Below are positions 15,448-25,609 of a DNA stretch of 64,000 nucleotides, piece after piece. Where the stretch lies: positions 124,001 to 188,000 of the forward strand of contig NZ_CADIJM010000010.1 of NCBI RefSeq assembly GCF_902859585.1, in the 5' to 3' direction. The stretch's first letter is position 1, and each line of letters begins with the position of its first letter. The DNA is from Achromobacter animicus (GTDB taxonomy: Bacteria; Pseudomonadota; Gammaproteobacteria; Burkholderiales; Burkholderiaceae_B). Below the pieces are notes generated by a model. The model saw only the letters and a list, made by a program, of their open reading frames with translations. It searched no databases and was not told the DNA's origin. The translations under genes were made by a program, and so were the position numbers.

Positions 15448-18368
15448 GCTGTAACCAAGCGCTCTGTCGTCACGACTGCGCCGCGGTTCTTGAGTACTTC
15501 GATGTCTTCGGTGTAGAGCTCATCTATCGAGCTCGCTCGATCTTCATTGTAGAAGCGGAGGTCGACCTCCATGCCGAGCACTGCGGCGTTAAGCGCAGCA
15601 ATGGCGACGTCCATATCGTCCGGATTGCGCCAGCGCTCATTCGCTTCTGTTCGGCCGAAGTAGCAACGCCGAGCCCACTTTTCCATCGCGTCCGATTCGA
15701 GGTTTTTCGCAATTTTCGTCACTACGAAGGCAATGAGTACGATAGCAATGCCGGCACCCAATCCCCCGAATAACGAGAGTGATCGCACTGCTCCCCAAAA
15801 CACCACAAATCCTCCAGTAATTGATAACCCACCGGCAAATATGTGGTAACGGCGGGCATCTACATCTCCAGCCTTCGATAGGCGTATGGCCGCATTGAAA
15901 CTCGCACCGGCATCCGCAATCCCCGCCAAAGCTGATATCGCTCCACCAACCATCACCATCCTCGAACCCAGCCCCACGACGCGAGTGAGCACAGGAGTTT
16001 TCTCCGCGCCCCAACGCAGCACGAAATCCTTGGCAGCGTCCGCCGGTATCTTGATCGCCAAGCCCGCCGCCTCAACACTCGCTCCTAGGAAGCCGAGCGA
16101 AACGCTGTAAAACGCCGCGACGGCCTCGGGATGCTGTGCTCCCACCTTCGCATCCAGGTCGGCAATCGCGCTTTTCAAACTGTCCCGTAGAAAGTACAGG
16201 CCGATAAAAGACAAGCCCCCATCCACGCTACCGACGGCCAGGCTCTTCAAGCTTGCAAAGGTGCTGCGGGCGACACGACGAGCTCCCGCTGCGCCCACCT
16301 TCATTTCATTTAGCACCGCGGCGGCGGCGGGTTCCAGATTCTTCAGGCCGGCGTTGACTTGCCGTAAGGCATGTTGGGCTTCCCTTTTGACCTCCTGTCC
16401 AAGTGCGCCGGCCGCCTGCTTGATGTCCTGCGCGCCCTCCTTGGCTTCTTGACTGAAATCCACGATGCGCTTCTTGACTTCTTCGGCAGTTCCATGCGCC
16501 CATAGCGTGACGTTGATGAGCACATTGCGGACGTTGGCATTGGGGATGGTGATCAAACTACCCAGCAGCATGGCGCGTGCGCGCTTTCCGGCCGCCTTTT
16601 GGGCCGAGTTGGCATGCTCGCGGATCTCGCTCGACAGCAGCTCGAAGCACTCCCCCACCGTGAGCTGGATGGTGATCTGGGTGAACTTGGCTTTACCGTA
16701 TAGCCAGGCGGCACCGGACTGGAGGTTGTCCAACGCCGCCTTGGCGCCGGCGCTCAGGGTACTTTCTAGGCGGTTGCTCGCATCGTGGATGGCCGCCAAC
16801 AGCTGGTCTGCAGCTTCAACAACAAGCGCGCTGCGCCATTCGCTACCCTCTTTGCTGGTGGCGACCATTTTTATCGCGTCAAAGTACTTTTTGCCTGCGT
16901 CGGAGGGCATTGCGTCCGTGAACTGCGGTTCGAACGCTTGCTGCAAGTCAGTGTGCTGGCCATTGAGTGCGGTGTAGGCCGGGCTACCACCGTCGGACAG
17001 AAGGTCTTGCCAAGCCTGACTGCTGGGGCCCAACACTTCCGGAGTGGGCTTCTCGCCAGCTTCTCTCTCGTCCGCCGCTGTGGTTTGCTGTGGCGGGGCA
17101 TCCGTGATGCCGCCCGCGAGACAAGCCGCGGTGGTGCTCAGGCGGCATTGCTGCGAACGCGCGTCGGCGTCCGCATAGTCCAGGGCCATGATCCGGCGCC
17201 AGCTAGCGCCCGTCACCAGGTCGGCCCAGTCGGACGCATATGCGTCGATCTGCTTCTGAAAATTCTCGTCTTCCTTGTCGTACGCATCCTGAAAGGTTTT
17301 CCGTCCCGCTGGGCCGGTTTCCCAGTAACGCTCTTCCAGCCGGGCCATGCGACGCTTGGTCTTGCGATCGACCATACCTGCATGTTGCTGCGCGGGGTCA
17401 TGGAATACGGGCGGGACGCCGGATTCGCTGGACGTCCAGTAATCGCTGGCTGGCGGCGTCGGCGGGTGTGCAGCCTCGACCTGCTGGGCGATGTAAGCTT
17501 TGATGCCGAGCAGGCACTGAGAGGTCAGGTAGGCATACCGCCTTGTGGGTTCTTCACGCCATCGCTGACGCATCGTGTTGACGGAGAGCCGCAGGCTGTT
17601 GAGTTCTGCCGCCATGCCCACCGGGTCGGGCAGGACGAGGCCGGCTACTCCTTTTGGAAGCCCATGCTGCTTTTCGAGCATGCGCAGTTGCGCCTGCATG
17701 GCTTCCAAGCGCGCATGACGGGGATGCCAATCATGGACGCTGCCGAAATCGCGGGTGCCGATCGCGTACTCGGCGACATGCTGGTGGAGATCATCGCCGT
17801 TCTCAAGGGCAAGCGCCTGGTTGCCACCTGTCGGATCTTGCTTGAGCGTCAAGAGATTGACCACTCTGAACCGTTCACGATAATCAGCCGGCAGTGCTTT
17901 TCCATCAGCGTATTTGCCGGTGCGATAAGCATCGAGTGTCGCCTTCGGCCAAGGATCCTGTGAAAACGCGATCCAGGCCTGCTTATGCGTTGCGGTGTCG
18001 ACGTTGATGAATGCCGCGCGCAGATCATGTCCCGCCTCCACGCATAAGGTGGCTAGCGGCTCGGGCTTCGCTCGCGGCATGGAGAACGGATTGAACTGGC
18101 GCAGGTAGCCTTCCGGTGTGACCTGATAGGCGTGCCAGATTTCTTTGTCCAGCAGAACGTAGACATAACCGTGCCGCAGTATGCGCAACGCAGTCTGGAT
18201 TGACCCGTGGTGCAGTTCGCCATGCTGCTTGAGCCCGTCGGTAAGAGGCATGACTGCAAGCCGAAGCGGCAGGATCGGTATGCCCTTTCGTTCACAGGCG
18301 CTGCAATTGCCGGTGGGATTGGGCGCCGCCTGGCGGCCCGCCTGAGTCAGAGTCTTGCTGGTGCTCAT
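15444..18368 (-). CDS. Large type VI secretion effector, BTH_I2691/VasX-like, probably membrane-acting
   Basis: 974 residues. The N-terminus resembles the VasX-type effector N-terminal domain, with a CSAC pair (C22, C25) before KGIPILPLRLAVMPL and an RHGYVYVLLD segment. The middle (about 550-720) is helical and charged, including a heptad-like stretch around EEVKKRIVDFSQEAKEG. The last third (about 720-885) has several hydrophobic helices, including a long one in GAGIAIVLIAFVV. This fits a pore-forming or membrane-perturbing toxin delivered by VgrG. No nuclease or peptidase motif was seen. The ATG at 18368 overlaps the adaptor stop by 4 bases; a frame extending 15 residues further is rejected. 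A+T content and codon use differ from the flanking core genes. Confidence 0.82.
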   Translation of the reverse strand: MSTSKTLTQAGRQAAPNPTGNCSACERKGIPILPLRLAVMPLTDGLKQHGELHHGSIQTALRILRHGYVYVLLDKEIWHAYQVTPEGYLRQFNPFSMPRAKPEPLATLCVEAGHDLRAAFINVDTATHKQAWIAFSQDPWPKATLDAYRTGKYADGKALPADYRERFRVVNLLTLKQDPTGGNQALALENGDDLHQHVAEYAIGTRDFGSVHDWHPRHARLEAMQAQLRMLEKQHGLPKGVAGLVLPDPVGMAAELNSLRLSVNTMRQRWREEPTRRYAYLTSQCLLGIKAYIAQQVEAAHPPTPPASDYWTSSESGVPPVFHDPAQQHAGMVDRKTKRRMARLEERYWETGPAGRKTFQDAYDKEDENFQKQIDAYASDWADLVTGASWRRIMALDYADADARSQQCRLSTTAACLAGGITDAPPQQTTAADEREAGEKPTPEVLGPSSQAWQDLLSDGGSPAYTALNGQHTDLQQAFEPQFTDAMPSDAGKKYFDAIKMVATSKEGSEWRSALVVEAADQLLAAIHDASNRLESTLSAGAKAALDNLQSGAAWLYGKAKFTQITIQLTVGECFELLSSEIREHANSAQKAAGKRARAMLLGSLITIPNANVRNVLINVTLWAHGTAEEVKKRIVDFSQEAKEGAQDIKQAAGALGQEVKREAQHALRQVNAGLKNLEPAAAAVLNEMKVGAAGARRVARSTFASLKSLAVGSVDGGLSFIGLYFLRDSLKSAIADLDAKVGAQHPEAVAAFYSVSLGFLGASVEAAGLAIKIPADAAKDFVLRWGAEKTPVLTRVVGLGSRMVMVGGAISALAGIADAGASFNAAIRLSKAGDVDARRYHIFAGGLSITGGFVVFWGAVRSLSLFGGLGAGIAIVLIAFVVTKIAKNLESDAMEKWARRCYFGRTEANERWRNPDDMDVAIAALNAAVLGMEVDLRFYNEDRASSIDELYTEDIEVLKNRGAVVTTERLVTA

Positions 18369-19312
18369 GAATAGTTCGACGCTGGAGATAACGATGCAAC
18401 GATGCGCTGCCACGCAACGTCATCGTAGGTTTCAAAACGCGCTTGCAATGTGGACTGGCCTATGGCTGCGATCGCGATATCGGCTTGAACTTTTGGATGC
18501 TGTGGAAGACCGGGATGAATGAACACGCGATGTGTGCACAGGTCGATGATGTCTGCGCTCAGGCGCAATCCAAGGTGATGGGCGTCGCGGATCATCCGGA
18601 ATGCATGCACGGCGGCTTGCGGCGGCAGAATCGTGACGCCACGCCAGCGCATGGGGGCATACGTCATCGGAAGCGTTAACGCCAGGCGCCACACATCCAG
18701 GAAGTCGCCGACGAGCGGGGCTAGTTGTTGAGCCTGTCGAGCTAGCACGAGTTCTTCCGTGCCGGCCCCGGTTGGAGCACCCCGAAGCAAGGTGTAGGTG
18801 CCCCAACTTGTCGGGCAGAGCCAACGCTTTATTGGCCAGACGAGCCCGGAAATGTCACGCCCGATTGATGCCGCCAGCAGTTCGAGCCGCAGTGGTTCGA
18901 ACCAGGGTATCGTGCGCATCCCGGCTACCGGCGCGGTGATATCCAGGCAGCGCGCCGCGATGTGATCGGCGAGCGCAGCAAGGGGTTGATCACTGGTCAA
19001 CCATCCGCAGACATAGCGCTTTTTGTGACTGGCGTCCTCACGCGCGGCATGTTCAGCGGCTGCGAGCATAGAAGTGTTCGCGATGTCGCCTGGCGCAGCC
19101 AGCTGTACAAGCGCCGGACATGCGTCAGGCGTATGCGCCAGGTCTGGCCGCATTACGGGCGCGATCGACTGAGCGCCCAACGCTTGGGTCAGCGATTTGA
19201 TACTCAGGGAATCTGTTGGTGCGCACGGCGCTAGCAGGTCCAGCAAGAGGTAAAGATGGTCGTTGGATGCGCGCTCTGTTCGGGCGAATTCTTGTACGGC
19301 GCTCCGCTTCAT
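18365..19312 (-). CDS. DUF4123 effector adaptor/chaperone of the type VI system
   Basis: 315 residues. The N-terminal part HLYLLLDLLAPC is the characteristic first strand of DUF4123 proteins (Tap/TEC adaptors), which load a specific effector onto the C-terminal end of its VgrG. The order vgrG-DUF4123-effector, with 4-base ATGA overlaps on both sides, is the standard cargo arrangement. The ATG at 19312 is chosen because it overlaps the vgrG stop; a TTG 18 bases upstream is less likely. No membrane helix or signal is present, as expected for a cytoplasmic chaperone that is not secreted. Confidence 0.85.
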   Translation of the reverse strand: MKRSAVQEFARTERASNDHLYLLLDLLAPCAPTDSLSIKSLTQALGAQSIAPVMRPDLAHTPDACPALVQLAAPGDIANTSMLAAAEHAAREDASHKKRYVCGWLTSDQPLAALADHIAARCLDITAPVAGMRTIPWFEPLRLELLAASIGRDISGLVWPIKRWLCPTSWGTYTLLRGAPTGAGTEELVLARQAQQLAPLVGDFLDVWRLALTLPMTYAPMRWRGVTILPPQAAVHAFRMIRDAHHLGLRLSADIIDLCTHRVFIHPGLPQHPKVQADIAIAAIGQSTLQARFETYDDVAWQRIVASLSPASNYS

Positions 19313-21381
19313 CTGGCACGCTCCAGACAATCAGATAGTGCACCTTCTAGCACCGCGCTATCCAATGCAAGCTTGTTGCCGCCGCCGCCACCTTGCTTCT
19401 GGAGGGGGCCTTTGACCTGGATGGAGATAGCGTCAAGGGTTATGCCGGCGCCATCTATTCGAATGGTTCCACCAGGCCCTTTTATGACCAGCTCATCTCC
19501 GGCATGCAGGGCATATTCCTTAGTCCGATGACGGATGCCCTGGCCGGCCTGCAGCTCGGCGTGGCCCTCGACGGTGTGTTCCTGATGCCCGCCAATACTC
19601 ACCCAATGGTTCGCCGCGGTCTTGTCGCGGCGGTTATTGCCCACTTCCTCGGTACGGTCCTTGGTGGTGTAGATCGTGTGATTGCGCCCCACGGTCAAAA
19701 AGTCGTCCCGCCCGATGTCGTGCCGCCGGTCCTGGCCGATGTTGACCTGTTCGTCGTTGCCCACGGTCTCCTTGCGGTCGTGGCCGATCGTGATGGTCTC
19801 GTCGTTCTCGACCTGTTCGCTGCGGTCATGGCCCACAAACGTGGTTTCGTCGTTGTTGACGTGGATGTTCTGGTCCTTCTGCGCATGGACGTAGATCTCT
19901 TCCTGGTCCTTCTCGTCCTCAAAGCGCAGTTCGTTGTACCCCTCGCCCTTGTGCGTTTTGCTCTTGATCGTCATTCGCGTCTTGTGGCGCGGCAGTTCGT
20001 AGGGCGGCAATTGCAGGCGGTTGTAGACGCGGCCGGTGATCACGGGCTGATCGGGGTCGCCGTCGAAGTAAGAGACGATGACTTCCTGACCGATGCGCGG
20101 GATGGCCATGTGGCCCCAGGTGGCGCCGGCGATGTTCTGCGAGACGCGAATCCAGCAGGAGCTGTACTCGTCCTCCTTACCGAGCCGGTCCCAGGGGAAC
20201 TGGACCTTCACCCGGCCGTATTCGTCGGTATAGATCTCTTCATTGGGCGGGCCGACCACCACAGCGTTCTGCGGACCGTCGATGCGCGGCCGGGGTAGCG
20301 GTTCCGCGCGCCATTCGGCATCGTCAGGAACCAGCTCCGCCTCGTAGCTGTAGTGCGTTCCCAGCTGGGCTTGTGCACTTTCCTCGGCCTGACTCGTGTG
20401 TTGGATGCCACGGTGGACGATGCGCACCGGGCGCCAGCCGCGGTTCAGGTCTTCGCGAGGATGACCGGCGAGGGTGAATGAAATGCCCAGCTGGAGCCGC
20501 GGGTCATCGCCTTCAACAAAAGCGACGCGCGAATCGCGGCGATGGCCCCGCAGGCGGTTCTCGGCGAAAGGTCTGCCGGCTTCGTCGAATTTTGCGCGGG
20601 CCGGGTAGTCATAGCGTTCGTAGCGGCGGCCTTGACGGTCCAGATCCCGTCCGTCGCGGCTGTGCTGGTGGGTGTATCGCGGATGGTGAAAGGTGTAGTC
20701 GCGCTGGGTCTGGCGCGCGGTGCGAACGTTCTCCGTGTAGGAGAATTGCCGCAGCGCTGGCTGCGGCTGGTCACCGCCGGGTGTGGGGTTGTACTGCACC
20801 GGCTCGTCGCCGACGCGGCCGTGTATGAAAAGCCGGTCGCTGTGGATAAGTTGATGGCCTTCGGCACTATGTCGGAAAGAATAGAAGAAGCCTTCCTCGC
20901 GCATGATGCGTTCGACAAAGTCGTAGTCAGTGTCGCCCGCTTGCACGCAGTATTCGCGCGTCTGGTGTTCGGTGGTGCTGCGCTGCTCGTAATCCAGGTT
21001 AAGGCCATGCGCCTTGAGCACCGCCTCAGCGATCTGCGGGACGCTTTGCGACTGGAAGATGCGCCAGTCGGAACTTAGCTTCAGACGCGCGAGGCGCGGC
21101 TCGACGATGGCGGAATAGCGCGTGCGCCGAAAGCCCGTGTCGCCCTGAACGAACGACGAGACTGCGCCGTGCACGTAGCGCACGGGCGTGACGCCGTGCC
21201 AGATCGTAAGCAACGCGGCGCGGTCCAGGACTACACCGAAATCGATGGCGGGGTTGCCGCTGGTTAGGTCCACCTCCAGCAGAAAGGTCTCGGACAACCC
21301 TTCTTGCAGCGTAAATTTGATGACCTCAAACGATTCGTCGCCGACAGCGAACGTGAAACGCAGATCGGATTGGGTGGGCAT
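19309..21381 (-). CDS. vgrG: Type VI secretion spike protein VgrG (TssI)
   Basis: 690 residues. The gp27-like head (SDLRFTFAVGDESFEV, LLEVDLTS) is followed by the gp5-like OB domain (RVKVQFPWDRLG, SSCWIRVSQ, GATWGHMAIPRIGQEVIV, FDGDPDQPVITGRVYN). The C-terminal beta-helix needle has repeats such as VGHDRSEQVENDETITIGHDR. The C-terminal tail after GGTIRIDGAGITLD is short and glycine-rich, so no toxin domain is fused and cargo must be recruited by the DUF4123 protein. GGAAGC precedes the ATG at 21381. No other type VI structural gene is in the window, so this is an orphan vgrG cluster served by a distant main cluster. Confidence 0.95.
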   Translation of the reverse strand: MPTQSDLRFTFAVGDESFEVIKFTLQEGLSETFLLEVDLTSGNPAIDFGVVLDRAALLTIWHGVTPVRYVHGAVSSFVQGDTGFRRTRYSAIVEPRLARLKLSSDWRIFQSQSVPQIAEAVLKAHGLNLDYEQRSTTEHQTREYCVQAGDTDYDFVERIMREEGFFYSFRHSAEGHQLIHSDRLFIHGRVGDEPVQYNPTPGGDQPQPALRQFSYTENVRTARQTQRDYTFHHPRYTHQHSRDGRDLDRQGRRYERYDYPARAKFDEAGRPFAENRLRGHRRDSRVAFVEGDDPRLQLGISFTLAGHPREDLNRGWRPVRIVHRGIQHTSQAEESAQAQLGTHYSYEAELVPDDAEWRAEPLPRPRIDGPQNAVVVGPPNEEIYTDEYGRVKVQFPWDRLGKEDEYSSCWIRVSQNIAGATWGHMAIPRIGQEVIVSYFDGDPDQPVITGRVYNRLQLPPYELPRHKTRMTIKSKTHKGEGYNELRFEDEKDQEEIYVHAQKDQNIHVNNDETTFVGHDRSEQVENDETITIGHDRKETVGNDEQVNIGQDRRHDIGRDDFLTVGRNHTIYTTKDRTEEVGNNRRDKTAANHWVSIGGHQEHTVEGHAELQAGQGIRHRTKEYALHAGDELVIKGPGGTIRIDGAGITLDAISIQVKGPLQKQGGGGGNKLALDSAVLEGALSDCLERAR

Positions 21382-21560
21382 GGCGAGCTTCCGGTTGCGA
21401 CAGACCGCACGGGTCGTCCTTGGTGCCAAAGGGCACCACCGGTTTTAAAAGCCGCCGATATTTCGTGTAAATCAGAGGAGTCTTATTAATAAAGAAAACT
21501 GATCTGTTCACGCATGTTGAAGCAGTTCCGCAATGCCGGACTGCGGGCTGAAATGCCCCC

Positions 21561-22913
21561 TCACTTCCCGATGCAGAAACTCGAAAAAATCTCCCCCAGC
21601 AGATCATCGCTGGTGAACTTGCCGGTGATGCTCGATAAGCTGTCATGCGCCAACCGCAGTTCCTCGGCAAACAAGTCCAACACCCGGTCATCCTGGCTGG
21701 CATGCGCGGCAGCCAGTTCCAGATGCTCCGCCGCCTCCTGCAACGCATGCAAATGACGTTCGCGCGCCAACCAAGGCGATTCCGCACCCGGATTCCAGCC
21801 CGCAATGTGCAGCAGCTCCGCGCGAAGCGCATCCAGGCCGGCGCCGCGTTTGGCCGAGATGCCCAGTTCGCCGGGGCCGGCGACGAAAGGCTCGGGCAAC
21901 AGATCCACCTTGTTGAACACCTTCAGCACCGGCGTGCGCGGCGGCAGCCGCGCGGTGATCTGCGCGTCCAGCTCGTCGCCTGGCTGGGTGGCATCCTGCA
22001 AATGGAGGATGACGTCGGCGCGCTCGATCTCTTGCCAGGTGCGAGCAATGCCGATGCTTTCCACCGTGTCTTCGGTTTCCCGCAGGCCGGCCGTGTCGAC
22101 AATGTGCAGCGGCACGCCATCAATATGGATTTCCTGCACCACTTTGTCGCGCGTGGTGCCGGCGATGGGCGTGACGATGGCGATGTCGTCGCCGGCCAGC
22201 GCGTTGAGCAGGCTCGACTTGCCTACGTTGGGCTGGCCGGCCAACACTACATGCAGGCCTTCGCGCAGGATGACGCCCTGCCGCGCCTGGGCAATCAATG
22301 CGGAAAGATCGCCCGCCAGCGCGTCCAACGTCGGACGGGCTTGATACTTTTCCAGGAAGTCGATTTCTTCTTCGGGGAAATCCAGGGTCGCCTCGACGAG
22401 CATGCGCAGATGAATGATGCGATCGGACAGGTCGTTCACACGCGCCGAGAATTCGCCTGACAGCGACGCCATGGCGCCGCGCGCGGCCGCCACGGACGAG
22501 GCTTCGATCAGGTCGGCAACCGCCTCGGCCTGCGCCAGATCCATGCGGTCGTTCAGAAACGCGCGGCGCGTGAATTCGCCGGGTTCGGCCAATCGCACGC
22601 CCAGATCTCGGCCGGCGACCAGACAGCTATCCAGCACACGTCGCAGCACGGCCGGGCCGCCGTGGCCCTGCAGTTCCAGCACGTCTTCGCCGGTGTAGGA
22701 ATGCGGCCCACGAAAGTAGATGGCAATGCCCTCGTCCAGCAGTTCGCCGTCTACCGTTTTGAAGGGAAGATAGTGCGCATGGCGCGGTGTGAGATCGCGC
22801 TGGAACAGGCGCCGCACCAATCCGGACAGGTCCGCACCAGAAATGCGCACGACGCCGATGCCGCCTCTTCCGGGGGCGGTGGCGATGGCGGCGATGGGGG
22901 CGTAGGCGGACAT
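21561..22913 (-). CDS. mnmE: tRNA-modifying GTPase MnmE (TrmE)
   Basis: 450 residues. MnmE works with MnmG to make the 5-carboxymethylaminomethyl group on U34 of certain tRNAs, using 5,10-methylene-tetrahydrofolate and potassium-activated GTP hydrolysis. The N-terminal folate domain starts [19 protein letters not shown]. The inserted G domain has G1 GQPNVGKS (226-233), G2 GTTRD, G3 DTAGLRET and G4 NKVD. The protein ends with the essential FCIGK cysteine motif. The ATG at 22913 matches the family N-terminus. In most relatives mnmE follows yidC directly; here about 12.7 kb intervenes. Confidence 0.97.
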   Translation of the reverse strand: MSAYAPIAAIATAPGRGGIGVVRISGADLSGLVRRLFQRDLTPRHAHYLPFKTVDGELLDEGIAIYFRGPHSYTGEDVLELQGHGGPAVLRRVLDSCLVAGRDLGVRLAEPGEFTRRAFLNDRMDLAQAEAVADLIEASSVAAARGAMASLSGEFSARVNDLSDRIIHLRMLVEATLDFPEEEIDFLEKYQARPTLDALAGDLSALIAQARQGVILREGLHVVLAGQPNVGKSSLLNALAGDDIAIVTPIAGTTRDKVVQEIHIDGVPLHIVDTAGLRETEDTVESIGIARTWQEIERADVILHLQDATQPGDELDAQITARLPPRTPVLKVFNKVDLLPEPFVAGPGELGISAKRGAGLDALRAELLHIAGWNPGAESPWLARERHLHALQEAAEHLELAAAHASQDDRVLDLFAEELRLAHDSLSSITGKFTSDDLLGEIFSSFCIGK

Positions 22914-23028
22914 ATCAGGGTAGAAGGCAGGGCTAAACAATAGGGGAATATAACTGTTGCGCGGCGCGTTGTTTGCTGGTTACTGTGGCCCCGAGGTTCA
23001 AAACCCGAAACAACTCTGGGAGATCACG

Positions 23029-24615
23029 ATGGCATCTCGGTTTTCGCGTGTCTTGGCCTGCGGCGCTGCCGCGGTGGTGATGGCCTGTGGCACATACAGT
23101 TCGGCCATGGCTCGCGACCTGGTGATCGGGTTGAAGACCGAGCCCTCGTCGATGGACCCGCAATACCACGCGTTGACCCCGAACACGCAGATCTCCCAGA
23201 CCATCTTCGATACGCTCGTTGCCACAGACGCGCAACTCAAGCCGCAACCTTCGCTGGCGGAATCGTGGACCGTGGATGGCAAGGTCTGGACGTTCAAACT
23301 GCGGCCGAACGTGAAATTCTCGGATGGCACGCCGTTCACCGCCGAGGATGTCGTGTTCACGTATGACCGCGTCCCGAAGGTGCCGAACAGCCCGTCGCCG
23401 TTCACGCTGTATCTGGGGTCCGTCGCCAAGACCGAAGCGGTGGATCCGATGACGATCCGCATCACCACCAAGGAAGTCGCGCCTAACCTGCTGGTCAATC
23501 TGGCGCAGTTGCCGATCATGTCGAAGAAGGCCGCATCAGGGCCGGCTGCGGAAGGCAAGACGACAACCGAACTGAATAGCGGCGATGGCCTGATCGGCAC
23601 CGGTCCCTACAAGTTCGTGTCCTGGAAGCGCGGCGCTGAATTCGTGCTGGCGCGCAACGACAACTACTGGGGCAAGAAACCCGAGTGGGATCGCGTGGTC
23701 TACCGCCCCATCAGCAACGCGGCAGCGCGCGTGGCCGCATTGCTGGCCGGCGACGTGGACATGATTGAAGATCCCCCCACTGACGACCTGCCGAAGCTGA
23801 AATCCGACAAGAAGCTCTTTGTCGAGGAAACGCCGTCGGTGCGCGTGGTGTACGTGGCGCTGGACCAGTATGCGGAGCCGTCGCCCGGCGTGCAGGGCAC
23901 CGACAAGAATCCGATGAAGGACAAGCGCGTGCGCGAGGCCTTGTCGCTGGCGATCAACCGCGATGCGCTGGTCGAACGCGTGATGGGCGGCGTCGCCCTG
24001 CCCGCGGGCAACCTGCTGCCGTATCCGATGTTTGGCGCCAGCAAGGAACACTCGAAGGCGCCCAAGGCCGATGTGGAAAAGGCCAAGGCGCTACTCAAGG
24101 AAGCGGGCTATCCGAACGGGTTTTCGATCACGCTGGGCTCGCCGTCCGGCCGGTATGTCAACGATTCGAAGGTGGCGCAGGCCATTGCATCGATGTGGAC
24201 GCGCATCGGCGTGAAGACCAGCGTGGACGCGATGGCGCCCCCGGTGTTCTTCAAGAACCGCGACAGCTATTCGTTCTCGGCGTACCTCGCGGGATGGTCG
24301 GTGACGAGCGGTGAAATGTCCAACGCGCTGACGTCGCTGCTGATGACGCGCAATCCGGAAGCCGGCCAGGGCACGACGAACCGCAGCCGCTATTCCAATC
24401 CCAAGATGGACGAGCTGGTGAAGCAGGCCTCGTCCACGATGGACGACGCCAAGCGGGCGGAACTGCTGTCGACGGCCAGCAATATCGCGATGGATGACTT
24501 CGCCATGCTGCCCGTGCATTTCGAACTGTCGGTCTGGGCCATGAAGAACGACATCCGCTACCAGGGCCGTCCGGACCAGGTCACGCTGGCGCAGAACGCA
24601 ACGCTGAAGAAGTAA
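23029..24615 (+). CDS. ABC transporter substrate-binding protein, peptide/nickel (family 5) type
   Basis: 528 residues, a periplasmic receptor of the DppA/OppA/GsiB class. A signal peptide (about residues 1-29, with VMACGTYSSAMA near cleavage) is followed by the family signature LVIGLKTEPSSMDPQYH, then SLAESWTVDG and FSDGTPFTAEDVVFTYDR. GGGAG precedes the ATG at 23029. It is the first gene of a tightly packed five-gene operon encoding the complete importer (receptor, two permeases, two ATPases), followed by an M20 amidohydrolase. The cysteine near the signal could be a lipobox variant, but the match is poor. Ligand is probably a peptide or N-acylated amino acid. Confidence 0.93.
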   Translation: MASRFSRVLACGAAAVVMACGTYSSAMARDLVIGLKTEPSSMDPQYHALTPNTQISQTIFDTLVATDAQLKPQPSLAESWTVDGKVWTFKLRPNVKFSDGTPFTAEDVVFTYDRVPKVPNSPSPFTLYLGSVAKTEAVDPMTIRITTKEVAPNLLVNLAQLPIMSKKAASGPAAEGKTTTELNSGDGLIGTGPYKFVSWKRGAEFVLARNDNYWGKKPEWDRVVYRPISNAAARVAALLAGDVDMIEDPPTDDLPKLKSDKKLFVEETPSVRVVYVALDQYAEPSPGVQGTDKNPMKDKRVREALSLAINRDALVERVMGGVALPAGNLLPYPMFGASKEHSKAPKADVEKAKALLKEAGYPNGFSITLGSPSGRYVNDSKVAQAIASMWTRIGVKTSVDAMAPPVFFKNRDSYSFSAYLAGWSVTSGEMSNALTSLLMTRNPEAGQGTTNRSRYSNPKMDELVKQASSTMDDAKRAELLSTASNIAMDDFAMLPVHFELSVWAMKNDIRYQGRPDQVTLAQNATLKK

Positions 24616-24634
24616 GCGCGCCGGGCGATCTCTC

Positions 24635-25609
24635 GTGCTTGCAACCATTGTCAGAAGGCTGCTGCAGACCATCGTCGTCATGCTCGTCATGTCGGCGTTG
24701 GTCTTTGCCGGCATTTACATGGTCGGGGATCCCGTCTCGATGCTGGCCAGTCCCGAAGCGACCGAGGCGCAACGCGCCGCGATCAGCGCGTCGCTGGGAC
24801 TGGACCAGCCGTTGTGGCGGCAGTACCTGATCTTCATGAGCCAGGCCGTGCGCGGCGATTTCGGGAACAGTTTCCTGACCGGCGAGCCGGCCATGCACCT
24901 GATCCTGGAACGCATGCCCGCAACGGTGGAGCTGGCCTGTGTGGCGATGCTGCTGTCGGTGCTGATCGGCGTGCCGCTCGGCATTCTGGCCGGTCTGAAA
25001 CCTGCAGCAGTGGGTTCGCGAGCGATCATGACGGGCTCGGTGCTGGGATTTTCGCTGCCGAATTTCTGGGTGGGCCTGATGCTCATCATGGTGTTCGCGG
25101 TGATGCTGGGCTGGGTGCCGGCCGGCGGCCGTGGCGACACGGTCAGCATCGGCTCACTGCAGTTGAGCGTGCTGACGTTCGATGGCTGGCTTAGCTTGGC
25201 GTTGCCTGCAGCGACCATTGCCTTCGCCAAGTGCGCGATGATCATTCGCGTGACGCGGGCCGCCACACGCGAAGCGCTGCCCATGGATTACATCAAGTTC
25301 GCGCGCGCCAAGGGCCTGTCCGAAAAGCGCGTGCTGGGCGTGCATCTGCTCAAGAACATCCTGATTCCGGTGGTGACGGTGGCGGGTTTGGAGTTCGGCC
25401 AGGTGATGGCGTTTGCCGTCGTGACCGAGACCGTGTTTTCGTGGCCGGGCATGGGAAAGCTGCTGATCGATTCCATCATCAACCTGGATCGTCCGGTGGT
25501 GGTGGCGTATCTGCTGCTGATCGTGTTCTTCCTGGTCATGTTGAATCTGGTGGTGGACATCATCTACACGGTGCTGGACCCCCGCGTACGTTTGGATAGC
25601 CGTCGATGA
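24635..25609 (+). CDS. ABC transporter permease, DppB/OppB type
   Basis: 324 residues with six membrane helices. The N-terminus IVRRLLQTIVVMLVMSALVF is the usual opening of DppB-class permeases. The cytoplasmic EAA loop that contacts the ATPase is visible as DYIKFARAKGLSEKRVLGVHLLKN, followed by TVFSWPGMGKLL. The start is a GTG at 24635, 19 bp after the receptor stop. The stop codon overlaps the next ATG (ATGA). Confidence 0.92.
   Translation: MLATIVRRLLQTIVVMLVMSALVFAGIYMVGDPVSMLASPEATEAQRAAISASLGLDQPLWRQYLIFMSQAVRGDFGNSFLTGEPAMHLILERMPATVELACVAMLLSVLIGVPLGILAGLKPAAVGSRAIMTGSVLGFSLPNFWVGLMLIMVFAVMLGWVPAGGRGDTVSIGSLQLSVLTFDGWLSLALPAATIAFAKCAMIIRVTRAATREALPMDYIKFARAKGLSEKRVLGVHLLKNILIPVVTVAGLEFGQVMAFAVVTETVFSWPGMGKLLIDSIINLDRPVVVAYLLLIVFFLVMLNLVVDIIYTVLDPRVRLDSRR

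Noticed and set aside
15444-18368. Nuclease or lipase domain in the type VI effector
   Set aside because: No HNH, GHH, GxSxG or HxK pattern found; hydrophobic helices dominate the C-terminus.
22957-23028. Longer N-terminus of the peptide-type receptor
   Set aside because: It would precede the signal peptide; the ATG at 23029 has a good ribosome site.
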